64,000 nucleotides of DNA from Serripes groenlandicus (taxonomy: Eukaryota; Mollusca; Bivalvia; Cardiida; Cardiidae): assembly GCA_031761405.1 (NCBI GenBank), contig JASEVX010000005.1:5911724-5975723 (forward strand), in the 5' to 3' direction. The notes under the pieces are model-generated. The model was not told where the DNA came from. It saw only the letters and a program-made list of their open reading frames with translations, and made no database searches. Numbering within the stretch: position 1 is the stretch's first letter; each line of letters begins with the position of its first letter. Shown in pieces: positions 54,631 through 64,000 of this stretch. The position numbers were made by a program, and so were the translations under genes.

Positions 54631-54789
54631 CCTTTCTCACATACAAATTTTTTTCAGCACTAGGAACAACCATGAAAGTGCATTAATTGAACTTTATTGT
54701 TAAATGAAAAGTTGTGAGCAATTACCCCTTTTGCTAAAATATTTTCAAACGTCATCTGCTGCAAATGTGTCTCCAAGTGGGAAAGGGTT
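54631..54789. mobile_element. TTAA MITE, old copy
   Basis: CCCTTTCTCACATACAAAT on the left, TGTCTCCAAGTGGGAAAGGGTTT on the right; partly deleted. Confidence 0.6.
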
Positions 54790-55605
54790 TAGAAATTGTT
54801 GTTTGAATAGGTATACTTGCTCGCAATGCTTCTTATTATTTTTTATAATCTTCTTCCTATGGGATTGCACACCTTAATGGAATATGCCCTATAACACACA
54901 TCCTCTCTATAAACTATATGATCTCTTCATACATACGCTAGTCAATATAGATCGCAAAAAATCAATGTAAATTCATACTTTAAGTGTTTTCATGTACAAT
55001 CAGTTTGATGTAGAAACTGGTTTGGACAATTAAATTTTCAAACAATTCATGTTTTTGTGGCTTTGAAAATTAAAATTGATTTTGATTTTCCAAATACACA
55101 TCTTTCTGTGGTAAACATTAATACCTGTATATTCTTACGCGCCACGCTTTTGTGAACAACACCGATACACCGGATCAGATATACATTACACGAACTAGGT
55201 CAATTCGAGGACATACCGTGTCGTAAGGTAGTTTCCCCAAAATATGCTAATCTATCCTTAATTACGACTTTCAGTTTTGTTCTTTATATTTCCTCTAGCA
55301 TATTCATTTATAGGTTTTTACATCAGTTATATATATATTATATGTATATATATATTTACTAATTGAAACGTTGTGGGAAAAAAGGAAAAAAATCCCTCTC
55401 AGATATTTTCAAAATCGTCTGCTGCATTTGGAGTCCTGGGATAAATTTCTTATGTTTTGTTACAATGTTGTCAATAGTTGTGTGCTTGGGAGAAATGTTA
55501 GTTATCTGGTAATTCACGAATGGTGTGTTCTCCCGAACGACTACTCGACTAAATATGTATAAGGGGATTAGGGGGGCATTCTAAATGGTAAATTACAGAA
55601 TGATT

Positions 55606-55895
55606 ATATAAAAAGGATTGATTGATTAGGCTTTAACGCCGTTTTCAACAATGGTTCAGTCATATCACGGCGGCCAGTTCACCTATTCATGTGTTGTCTG
55701 GCTTTCTCACACAAGTAATCCACACAACATTCTTTCCAAGCAACTGGCTTCTTTTCCAAATAGACTGTTAGCCCATTGGTGAAAGATGAATGACGCTTGT
55801 CACAATGACAGAAAGAATGATGGCCGAGCTTCGATTCGAACTTACAAATGCTTGATTGACAGCCCGCGTCGCTACCGACTGATTTACCGGAGGAA
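55606..55895 (-). mobile_element. tRNA-headed SINE, minus strand
   Basis: Reading the minus strand: a head with Asp-like anticodon region (GGCTGTCAATC), the same body as 32906-33200 and a tail GGCGTTAAAGCCTAATCAATC. It is on the opposite strand to nearly all other inserts here. Confidence 0.72.
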
Positions 55896-57409
55896 AGTTG
55901 AAAGATGTGGAAATCACTTTTCCTGAATTGGTATGGTAAAATCGAACTCATGCATACTGGATAAGCACCCTAACATGTTGCCTCTTTAGATATTGTAGCT
56001 CTTGAAACAAAATGTTGTGGGAAAAGAAGCCTTTGGTTTTAATATGCATTGGGTGTTTTTTTTTTAACAATTCGTTTCATTCAATCAGATTTTATCCGAA
56101 TATCTAATTGTTTTAAATTGTAAAATATTTGGAAGTGTTTGAATCCACGCTTGACGCGTAATACACATCAAATAAAATTATTTCTATAACAATCTGATCA
56201 TCGTGAGTTGTCATGATATTATTTAGATTTTACAACACTTTCTAAATGTTTTTGTTATGTGAGAATTGATTTAAATTGAGGGCACACCTATACTTAATTA
56301 AGCTTTCATGCAAGGAGAAAACATTACGTTCTACGTTGTATCCTCATTCAGACACAGTTTATCGAACATTGTTGCAAATGTAAAATTAATTCATGTTTTC
56401 ATATTTTCATTCATAGCACTTGTATACGTTCATTCATAGCATTCGTTCACTTGTGAAAAGCAAATTTGAAAGACAGTGGCTGTCATAGATTTTTTTTATG
56501 ACGAGCAAGTTCTCCTATTGTTACAATGTTTTAACTATATATTTGTGTTCTCACTTTTGTAATGTTTAATATTAAATGTACTTGCTCTTCAAATTTGGAA
56601 GAAATAAAGAATATCTATCTATATATCTTTGTCCTTATACAGACGCATAGAAAGATAGTATTAGCTATTGACGGATATGACTGAATGTTATTCTTTCCTG
56701 TACTTTTCTGTCTAAATATGAAAAAATGCTTTCTATATTTTTTACAAATATTTCTCTCTATATTTTTTACCAAAAATATATTTTGTTTCAATGCAATTTC
56801 TAAATGAATTGTATGTATGCAATACTCCTCACTTCTTGACAGTGTTTGCTAACTATTGTGAATATAATATAATGTCCAGCTGTCAACAATTTTGAAGTTT
56901 TATTCTTTCTTTCTTATTGTATTCTACTGATGAAGGCGTTCTTCCATTTGTTTGATTTATTCTTTTTATACAATTTTACCTATTCCGAAACTGCAGCAAA
57001 ATAAAGAAGTTTTAAAGACTTAAATTCTTTCATTCATTTATTTTCCAACATATTTGCTCTCGTTTGTTCCTATCCATATATCCTAGCCATGATCTGTTCA
57101 TACCTTGCATACAATGCATTATCCCATCTGCACCTGGCTGACATCACTCTAAAATCACCTTCCAGCAGTACTTTCAGTACTTTGATTAAGTCTTAGAAGT
57201 ATATATAAAAGCAAGAAGAAGAAAGAAATGGATGTGCTAGACTAGACTAGATTTTACATATGAATACTCAGAAATCATGGTGGGCGATTTCTCTTTTTTC
57301 CACAACGTTTTCATCTATACATTAAATATGTACTATCATACATTGAAATTTTCCACATGTATGGTAATATGTTTTCATAGTTGTCTTCTGCATATTTGTT
57401 GTATATTAA

Positions 57410-57632
57410 CCCTTTCCCTCATATGACAATTCTGCAGCAGACGACTTTAAACTTATTTTGTCAAAAAATAGAAAATCTCCATAATTGAATGGATAACCTA
57501 TGACAAAAAAGTGGAAAACATTGTGGCAAAAGTAGAAATTGCACGTTTTGTGCAATTTCTTCTTTTGTCACTATGTTTTCAAAAAGCTGTCTGCTGCAGA
57601 GGCGTCAGAAAGCGTCTATATGAGGGAAAGGG
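57410..57632. mobile_element. TTAA palindromic MITE (223 bp), reverse orientation, intact
   Basis: TTAA at 57406-57409 and 57633-57636. Ends CCCTTTCCCTCATATGAC / TATGAGGGAAAGGG. Hairpin AGAAATTGCACgttttGTGCAATTTCT. Confidence 0.93.
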
Positions 57633-57934
57633 TTAACAAGGGTTAAATGAATGTGTCACACAAGTAAATAAAAAACCTGGATTTATAGAATTCCAATAAA
57701 TTTTGGCATAGGGTCTGATGGATCTGAAATGATGACCTTTCTTATGTACCACTGTCAAACCTGAGACTTTGAGAGTATTATTAACCCTTTCCTACATGCA
57801 ACAAATCTGTAGCAGATGACTGAAAACACCGAGGATAATTGAAATATATTAAAAAATATTTAGGCAAAAGGTGAAATTCCTCATCATGTGCAAATTCTCT
57901 TCTAGCCGAAATGTTTTCAAAAGTTGTCTGTTGC

Positions 57935-58175
57935 ATATGAGCCGTCCCGCGAGAAAACCAACATTAAGGCCTTTGTGTTACGTATTGTGTTGCGCAGACA
58001 GATCCGGGCTAACACATACCTGTCTCAGGGGGATAGTGGTATAGAGTAATGATTCCTGTAACAGAAAATCCTCTGGAGGCGAAAGGTGTCTATCCGGGTA
58101 AGCCTGCGCGGCTGATCCGGATCGATACTTTACGCAGAGTCCACAATGTTGGTTTTCACGCGAGATGGCTCATAT
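57935..58175. mobile_element. mariner-like MITE, copy 3 (241 bp)
   Basis: Ends ATATGAGCCGTCCCGCGAG / CGCGAGATGGCTCATAT. It lies inside a TTAA MITE whose halves read TTGCA and TGTTTC. The family's intact text TTGCAGATGTGTC suggests TA was duplicated. It ends 85 bp before the next ASCC3 exon. Confidence 0.82.
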
Positions 58176-58260
58176 GTTTCAATATGCTTCTGCACGTGTA
58201 AACTGGTTAATCATATAACAGTAATAAATGATCATAACCCTTTATTGTATATCATTCTAG

Positions 58261-58381
58261 GTTGGACTGTACAATTTCCGTCCGTCTGTCCGTCCGGTCC
58301 CACTGGAGGTCCATATACAAGGGTTTCCAGGCCAACACTACTGCCCAAGGATGGCCACCATGAATAAACCAGTCTTTCAGT
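58261..58381 (+). CDS. ASCC3: ASCC3 exon (p): linker between RecA1 and RecA2, cassette 2
   Basis: 40 codons plus one base, encoding [37 protein letters not shown] and [14 protein letters not shown] is the typical strand leading to RecA2. Acceptor ATTCTAG; donor CAGT|GTAAGT. The next exon, expected to start an IFVSSRRQTR-like block, is not in the window. Confidence 0.96.
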
Positions 58382-58860
58382 GTAAGTCCACTTTATAATT
58401 ATGTTTGTCCCTGACAGACAGCTTTTGACAGCCTTGCAGCAGACTACTTTTGAAAACAAATTGAAGGAAAAATGGCTGAGTAATTGTCTGGATGTCCTAA
58501 AGTGTTGACACTTATCGGTTAAAATGTGGAAGAGTTAGTGGAGCAGTTAGTTCGCATATTTCCTGTCACAATTGTCTGTGCAGGTATCTGAATCTAAGGG
58601 TGAGGGTGTGTATCAGTTGTTTAAGATCAGATTAAGCAAGCTGCTGCATTAAAACTTCAAACTGGAAGTGGACTTTTGAAAAACATGTTGATAAAAGGAG
58701 AAATGGTTCATAACCTAACACTGTTTTTGTATCCACTGCCTTGGCAGAGTGACACATATGGGTCACTTCTCTGTCGTTTGTTTGTTCTTCACACAGTGGT
58801 TTATTTGCCTCAGTGGTATCTATCATGTCTGATTTTAGCAAGTTCTTTATGTTTATTTAA

Positions 58861-59075
58861 CCCTTTCCCTCATACGACAATTCTGCAGCAGACGACTTTG
58901 AACGTATTTTGTCAAAACATAGAAAATCTCCATAATTGAATGGATGACAAAAAGCGGAATACATTGTGGCAAAAGAAGAAATTGCACGATTTGTGCAATT
59001 TCTTCTTTTGTCACTATGTTTTCAAAAAGCCGTCTGCCGCAGAGGCGTCAGAAAGCGTCTATATGAGGGAAAGGG
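58861..59075. mobile_element. TTAA palindromic MITE (215 bp), reverse orientation
   Basis: TTAA at 58857-58860 and 59076-59079. Ends CCCTTTCCCTCATACGAC / TATGAGGGAAAGGG, with a small deletion beside the hairpin. Confidence 0.92.
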
Positions 59076-59101
59076 TTAACACTTCTATTCGCCTTCAACT
59101 G

Positions 59102-59300
59102 CCTTGATAGTGTAGTAGAGTTCCACTTTGAGTGACGGAGGTTGGATCCCCAGTCAGGTCATACGAAAGACTTTAAAAATGGTATAAGTGGCTTCCCTCC
59201 TCAGGGTTGGCATTATGACTGATGGGCTGGATACCAGCTGATCATTTACCCAGGAAGCAATGTGATGCCTGAAATACTGTTAAAAACACTTAACGAACAA
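59102..59300 (+). mobile_element. SINE-like element, degraded
   Basis: A B-box-like GGTTGGATCCCCAG and a tail TGTTAAAAACACTTAACGAAC resemble the other SINEs. The A-box is poor. Confidence 0.5.
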
Positions 59301-59529
59301 ACTAATCGTCTAAAATTGTAGTCCAAGTATGTATCTAAGGCTTCTTCTTGGCCGACCTTTCTTGACAACACACAATGCAGGCTTCAGTGGACCTATTTAG
59401 ATGCATAAGATTAACAAGCCGGGACCGTTTATCTTTATTTAAATCTTTCCAGCATCAAAACAAATATACAGCAGACAACTTTGAAGAGATCTTGGCATAA
59501 ATATTTAAAAAATGAAGATAAAATTTATG

Positions 59530-60427
59530 ATGTGCTCAAGGTGAGCTTTGGTGATCACTCAAGGTTTGTTGTCATCTGTCTGTCATAATAATTTCACAGG
59601 AATGTTCCTTGGATGTTCCTCTTTCAAAGTTGTTCAAAGAATTCAATTCCATGCTGGACTTTGGTCTGCGCCATCAGAAAATGCTAAAAGTTTAAAAATC
59701 TTCTTGTCCAAAAGTGCAGGCCTGATTTAAAAATTATTTTGCCCACATGTTCCTAGGGTAAACCTCTACCAAGATTGTTCAAATTGTTCTGATCCGTTGA
59801 ATAACATGGCCGCCATGGGATGGAGCTTATTTTCCTTATATGTGTAGTGAAAACTTTAAAAAATCTTCTTGTCCAAAAGTTCTGGCCCGATTTGAAAATA
59901 ATTTGGCTCAAATGTTTCTTGGGTTACCCTCTTTCAGGATTTTTATTCTTATTTTGATCCATTGAAAAACATGGCCACCAGGTGGCGGAGCTTGTTTTGC
60001 TTATATGTATATATATATAATGAAAACTTAAGAAATTTTCTTGCCAAAAAATGCTGGCCCGATTTGAAAATAATTTTGCACTAATGTTCCTTGGGTTACC
60101 CTCTTTCAAGATTGTTCAAATTATTGCGATCTGTTGAAAAACATTCCTGTCTGGAGGGGCGGAGTTTATTTTCCTTATATGTATATATATATAGTGAAAA
60201 TGTTTTTAAAAAATCTTGTCGAAAAATACTGGCTGAATTTGAATTATTTTGTACAAATGTTCCTTGGGTAACCCTCCACAAAGTTTGTTCAAATTATTGC
60301 GATCTATTGATAAATATGACCACAAGAGTGCGTTGCTTGTTATCCTTGTATGCATATCTTAAGAACAAAGAAAATTGTGATTTTATCAAATCAGTTGAGC
60401 GATTTATGACCAGTATGGTCCTCTTGT
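59530..60427 (+). mobile_element. HINE-like element, 5'-truncated, ~170-bp units
   Basis: Begins GTGCTCAAGGTGAGCTTTGG, the right half of the head palindrome. Four units follow with TTCTTGGGTTACCCTCTTTC, each with a TATATATA stretch. It ends TGACCAGTATGGTCCTCTTGTT. Confidence 0.65.
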
Positions 60428-60497
60428 TGGTAGTCCACTCCAATTGTAGTTCATCTTTCTAACTGTCTTACATAAACATTTCCCCAAATGTTTTTAA

Positions 60498-61011
60498 AAC
60501 TCTTTCCCACATACAACAAATCTGCAACATACAACTTTGAAAACATAGTGACAAAAACCTGAAAAATGTCCGTAAAAGATACCAAAATTGTTAAATAAGA
60601 TTGAAAACATTGTGGCCAAAGGAGAAATTGCTCATCATGAGCAATTTCACCTTTGGCCACAATGTTTTCAAAAGTCGTCAGCTGCTATTGCATCAAAATG
60701 TCTCTGCAGGTGGGAAATGGTTCAGAGTGATTTCTCCAGAAGTAGTTAATGTCAAAGGTTTTAAGTCAATGGAAAACTATAAATCACCCTTAAAACCCCT
60801 TTCCAACCTTCAGGCACATGCTTTCTGAAGCATCTACAGCAGACGAATTTAGAAAACATTTTGGCAGAAGGAGAATTGCACATGATGAGCAATTTCTTCT
60901 TATGCCACAATGTTTCCAACTTCTATTCAATAATATTGTAGTTAGTTTCATTAAGAGAGATTTTTACTACATTGTTTTTTAAAGCAGATTTGTTGTATAT
61001 GGGAAAGGGTA
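60498..61011. mobile_element. Two TTAA MITEs, old copies
   Basis: One at ~60501-60722 (CTCTTTCCCACATACAAC...GGTGGGAAATGG, with strong hairpin CATTGTGGCCAAAGGAGAAATTGC), one at ~60797-61010 (CCCCTTTCC...TATGGGAAAGGG). Confidence 0.72.
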
Positions 61012-61261
61012 TTAGAAGAAAAGACGGTTTTACAATTTGTTTGCTAATTCTACTGCATCAATACTTTCTCATCAATTCCATGCAAAATTTCAATATTCAA
61101 ATCTGTATGCTTGATGTACATTTGAGAAAAGATTTTGACAGTTAAAGAATGTGTGATGGATTGTCTTTCCTTTATCCACTTAACTATTTACCTCATGTCA
61201 CAAATCAAGAGTCGTCTGTTTTGAAAAACATTCAAGGAAAAGATGGTTACTGCTAAAATAA

Positions 61262-61900
61262 CCCCTTTCCCACATGCAGATGTATTGTGAACAATTTCCC
61301 CTTTTTACCACAATATTTTCAACTGTATTCCATAATTATACTGTCATTAATAGAGATTTTCCATATTTTTACCTCGATTGTTTCAAAGTCGTCTGCTACA
61401 GACAAGTTGTATGCCGGAAAGGATTTAATGAAACATTGTTGTGACCCTTAACCCTTTCCGACATACAAGAAATCTGAAGCAGACGACTTCACAAATATAG
61501 TGTCAAAAACATAAAAAAATCTCCATAAATGAAGAGATTAATTATCAAATACGGTTGAAAACATTGTGATATTATGAGCAATTTTTCCTTTTGCCACAAT
61601 GTTTTCAAAAGTCATTTGGTGCAGAGGCGTCAGAAAGCATCTGAATCTGGGGAAGGATTAAGCTGTAACAAGTTTCTCAAATTGGTCTCTCAAACAAAAT
61701 AGCCTAAATTGAACCTTTCCTACATACAACAAATCTGCAGCAATTGACTTCAAAAACATCTAAGCAATAATATGGAAAATATCTATAAATGATAGTATGA
61801 TTATTAATAAGAGTTGAAAATAGTGTTTAAAATGGAGAAATTTCTCATCATGAGCAATTTCTCCTTTTGCCAAAATGTTTTCAAAATTCATGAGCTAAAG
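61262..61900. mobile_element. Cluster of old TTAA MITE copies
   Basis: CCCCTTTCCCACATGCAG (61262), CCCTTTCCGACATACAAG (61452, with GGGGAAGGATTAA at ~61650) and CCTTTCCTACATACAAC (61712). Each has parts of the GCAGACGAC and hairpin modules. Confidence 0.68.
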
Positions 61901-61919
61901 AAGTTTGAAAAAGGGTCAC

Positions 61920-62365
61920 TCTTTATGAAGTATAGTGCAATCTCGGAAAATCTTCTCCTCTGAAAGTAACTGTACTAATTTAAATAACTGAATCATGAAA
62001 GATCATTTTGTCATCTTCTAAAGCAAGTAAATCCAAATTGATTGTCCAAAATACCATGGCTGCAAGGGGCTGTGATATAGACGCTTTCTGACGCCTCTGC
62101 AGCAGACGGCTTTTTGAAAACATAGTGACAAAAGAAGAAATTGCACAAAACGTGCAATTTCTCCTTTTGCCACAATGTTTTCCACTTTTTGTCATAGGTT
62201 ATCCATTCAATTATGGAGATTTTTTATTTTTTGACAAAATACAATCAAAGTCGTCTGCTGCAGAATTGTCGTATGAGGGAAAGGTTCCAAAATAGCATGG
62301 CTGCAAGGGGCTGTGATAAATCATACACTCAGATGAGTGATCTGGGGCCATTTAAGTTCTCTTGT
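61920..62365 (+). mobile_element. HINE-like fragment interrupted by a MITE
   Basis: AATCTTCTCCTCTGAAAGT start; end GATGAGTGATCTGGGGCCATTTAAGTTCTCTTGTT. The MITE at 62078-62285 splits it. Confidence 0.55.
62078..62285. mobile_element. TTAA MITE lacking its left end, between 33-bp direct repeats
   Basis: Begins TAGACGCTTTCTGACGCC, without CCCTTTCCCTCATA. Ends TATGAGGGAAAGG. The host stretch CCATGGCTGCAAGGGGC precedes it and, as part of a 33-bp repeat with one mismatch, follows it (62045-62077, 62286-62318). Confidence 0.85.
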
Positions 62366-63439
62366 TAAATCATTGTTGTCAACAGTTTCATGTATTTCTC
62401 AAATTTCCAATGCCATATTACATTTTTTGAAGTATTTCTTATCGATGTAACTGAATTTTATGTGGGTTTAAAGAGAAGAATGATATGCTTAATTAAGCTC
62501 CATAAAATGTCAAGCCTGTCTCAATTTGTTTTCCTTCCGAATAAGTTTCCTGGGCAAAATGTTGTGTGGAGAACTGGTCTAACAAAGCTAGGAAGAGTGC
62601 CTGCATAAATTTAAGAGTACATGAAACTGTGCTTCATCAGTAGATCAACTATTTATGTTTACTATCCCTTGAAAGTTTACTTTAGTAAAACAAGAGTTGT
62701 TTCCCATGTATATTGTAATGTGTAATAAAGGACCAACCCTGGACACTCCACTGTTACGAGTTTAAGAGTTATTTTGTCTTTGAACCTGACTAAAAGTGGA
62801 ATGTTTTCAAAAGCTGTCTAAATAAGTTGAAGTGTTTGTTTTTTTCCTTTCGAATATTTACCGTGTTGTATAATTGTTGTATAATTTTACGATGATAATC
62901 ACTTGAAAATGAATAATATATCCTATAACTTAAACAAGTCATCTAAACCTTTCTAAATTACATAAAGATTTGTTGAAGGAAGACTTGAAATTGTAGATTG
63001 AAATTACATCCAACCCCCTTTTCCCATATGCATCTGCAGCAGTCCACGTTTGAGAACATTTTGGCAAAGGAGAATTTGCTAGTACCGTTTTCAAAATCAT
63101 CCCCTGCAGATATGTTTTATTTGGGAAAGGCTTAACCCTTTCCCTCTAGCAGATGCATTCTGATGCTCTGCATTTAACATCCTTGCTAAAGATAGATGGA
63201 ATTTGTACGTCGCCCTGTGTAATTGTGACCTAAGCATAAGTAATAAACTTTGTTAGAAAAGGAGAAAGCACTGATGCTGAGAAACTTCGTCCTTGATTAA
63301 TGCTTTTCCAATAATGTACGCTTTAGACAAACCAAAATTTCTCTTTATTTGAGTGTATAAAGGGTTTAATAACAAAAAAGACTATGGTACATTTAATGTT
63401 TCTAAAGCATAAAATTAATCTTATTTCATGTTCCTTTTT

Positions 63440-63482
63440 AGCTCGACTATTCGAAGAATATGAGAGCTATACTACTCACCCT

Positions 63483-63520
<38 letters not shown>

Positions 63521-64000
63521 CGTCACACTTTGGTTAAGGTTTTGCATGCAAGTTCTAAAATACTACATGTATTGCATTGAAACTTTCTACAACCCTACCA
63601 AACTATCACACCAATGTAGATTATCAAGTTAGATAACTCTGTCCTGCATTTTATGCAAGTTATGGCCCTTTTTTACTTAGAAATTCTGGTTAAAGTTTTG
63701 CGTGCAACTAAAGTAAGAGTCCATATCTCAGTATTTACTTGATGCATTGCATTGAAACTGTCTACAACCCTACCCAACTATCCCACCTATGTAGATTATC
63801 AAGTAAGATAACTCTATCCTGCACTTTATGCAAGTTATGGCCCTTTTTTTACTTAGAAATTCTGGTTAAAGTTTTGCGTGCAACTAAATTAAGAGTCCAT
63901 ATCTCAGTATTTACTTGATGCATTGCATTGAAACTTTTTACAACTCTACCCAACTATCACACCTATGTAGATTATCAAGTAAGATAACTCTATCCTGCAC
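63440..64000 (+). mobile_element. HINE-like element, cut by window end
   Basis: Head AGCTCGACTATTCGAAGAATATGAGAGCT, then (GTCGGC)n at ~63483-63520, then ~182-bp repeats with CTACAACCCTACC at ~63588, 63769 and 63950. The 3' end is outside the window. Confidence 0.65.

Larger units (their letters stand above)
31324..58260 (+). other. Intron 15, 26.9 kb
   Basis: Exon (o) ends ...GIGQ and the exon at 58261 starts VGLYNF, which adjoin in the family, so no exon is missing between them. Contents: an assembly gap, at least ten MITEs, HINE-like elements, SINEs, a 64-bp minisatellite and the Ty3/gypsy element. Positions 36880-38450, 54800-55330 and 55980-57290 are AT-rich with no coding or named repeat that I recognise. 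Confidence 0.92.
614..58381 (+). other. ASCC3: ASCC3 gene, central part (16 exons); both ends outside the window
   Basis: ASCC3 is a 3'-5' DNA/RNA helicase of the Ski2-like/Brr2-like group. It works in the ASC-1 complex, in alkylation repair with ALKBH3 and in splitting collided ribosomes. Exons found: 614-840, 3143-3334, 3919-4143, 5085-5204, 5912-6076, 8098-8184, 9622-9798, 11743-11968, 13647-13801, 17725-17823, 18937-19105, 24043-24263, 26404-26489, 27919-28085, 31178-31323, 58261-58381. They total 2583 nt, and all phases fit with no stop. Order and spacing match human ASCC3 as I recall it (about residues 690-1545 of ~2200). It is told apart from the paralog SNRNP200 by DEIH plus motifs such as VFVHARN and GAPTGSGKT in ASCC3-type context. 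The 5' part (N-terminus, cassette 1 RecA1) and 3' part (cassette 2 RecA2, second Sec63) are not in the window. The gene is likely functional. Confidence 0.95.
58382..64000 (+). other. Intron 16 (partial, to window end)
   Basis: I searched for the next ASCC3 block (VLIFVSSRRQTR-like, HHAGL) in all plus frames and did not find it. Contents: MITEs, a SINE-like element (~59102-59300), HINE-like elements ending 60427 and 62365, and a third starting at 63440. Positions 62380-63000 show nothing recognised. Confidence 0.85.

Noticed and set aside
62390..62608. 72-codon frame as the next ASCC3 exon
   Set aside because: No similarity to the expected IFVSSRRQTR/HHAGL region and no matching splice phase.

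Overview
This is eukaryotic, animal, almost certainly bivalve-mollusc DNA. It has small exons with GT/GC-AG splice sites, kilobase introns packed with short non-autonomous transposons, tRNA-headed SINEs and a Ty3/gypsy LTR retrotransposon. The hairpin-ended repeats that finish in a CTCTTGTT motif look to me like families common in bivalve genomes. That taxonomic call is from memory; the species cannot be fixed here, though a heterodont such as Dreissena would fit.

One host gene is visible: the middle of ASCC3 (activating signal cointegrator 1 complex subunit 3), a two-cassette Ski2-like/Sec63 helicase, on the + strand. Sixteen coding exons (614..58381) join in one uninterrupted frame of about 860 codons, roughly human residues 690-1545. 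Exons 1-5 carry the end of helicase cassette 1 (motifs IV-VI, winged helix). Exons 5-12 carry the first Sec63 unit. Exons 12-16 carry RecA1 of cassette 2 (Walker A, DEIH, motif III) and the linker to its RecA2. Both gene ends lie outside the window. Intron 10 has a GC donor, and the exon 4 acceptor lies in a small tandem duplication.

Nearly everything else is repeats inside ASCC3 introns. (1) Over 40 copies of a ~220-bp, TTAA-flanked palindromic MITE (CCCTTTCCC...GGGAAAGGG, piggyBac-like). Filled and empty sites inside the window prove TTAA target duplication. (2) At least 15 elements with a 5' palindrome, internal tandem repeats and a 3' hairpin followed by CTCTTGTT, inserted between two Ts. 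This matches Helentron-associated elements (HINEs), and essentially all lie in the ASCC3 orientation. (3) Three TA-flanked mariner-like MITEs. (4) tRNA-derived SINEs. (5) Minisatellites of 37, 64, 75, 78, ~145, ~160, 178 and ~480 bp, several of them inside HINEs.

The 26.9-kb intron 15 holds a 200-N gap with duplicated flanks and a near-complete Ty3/gypsy element (44721..53659). That element has 253-bp LTRs differing at about 2 positions, a 4-bp CCGT target duplication, a tRNA-His-type primer site, gag with two CCHC knuckles, and pol with PR-RT-RH-IN. A textbook -1 frameshift signal sits at the gag/pol junction. Its pol is broken by three +1 shifts in A-runs and two stops, and its 3' end (UTR plus LTR) is tandemly duplicated. 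I found no wholly new multi-gene system; the most notable signals are the transposon architectures and their interplay with ASCC3 splicing.
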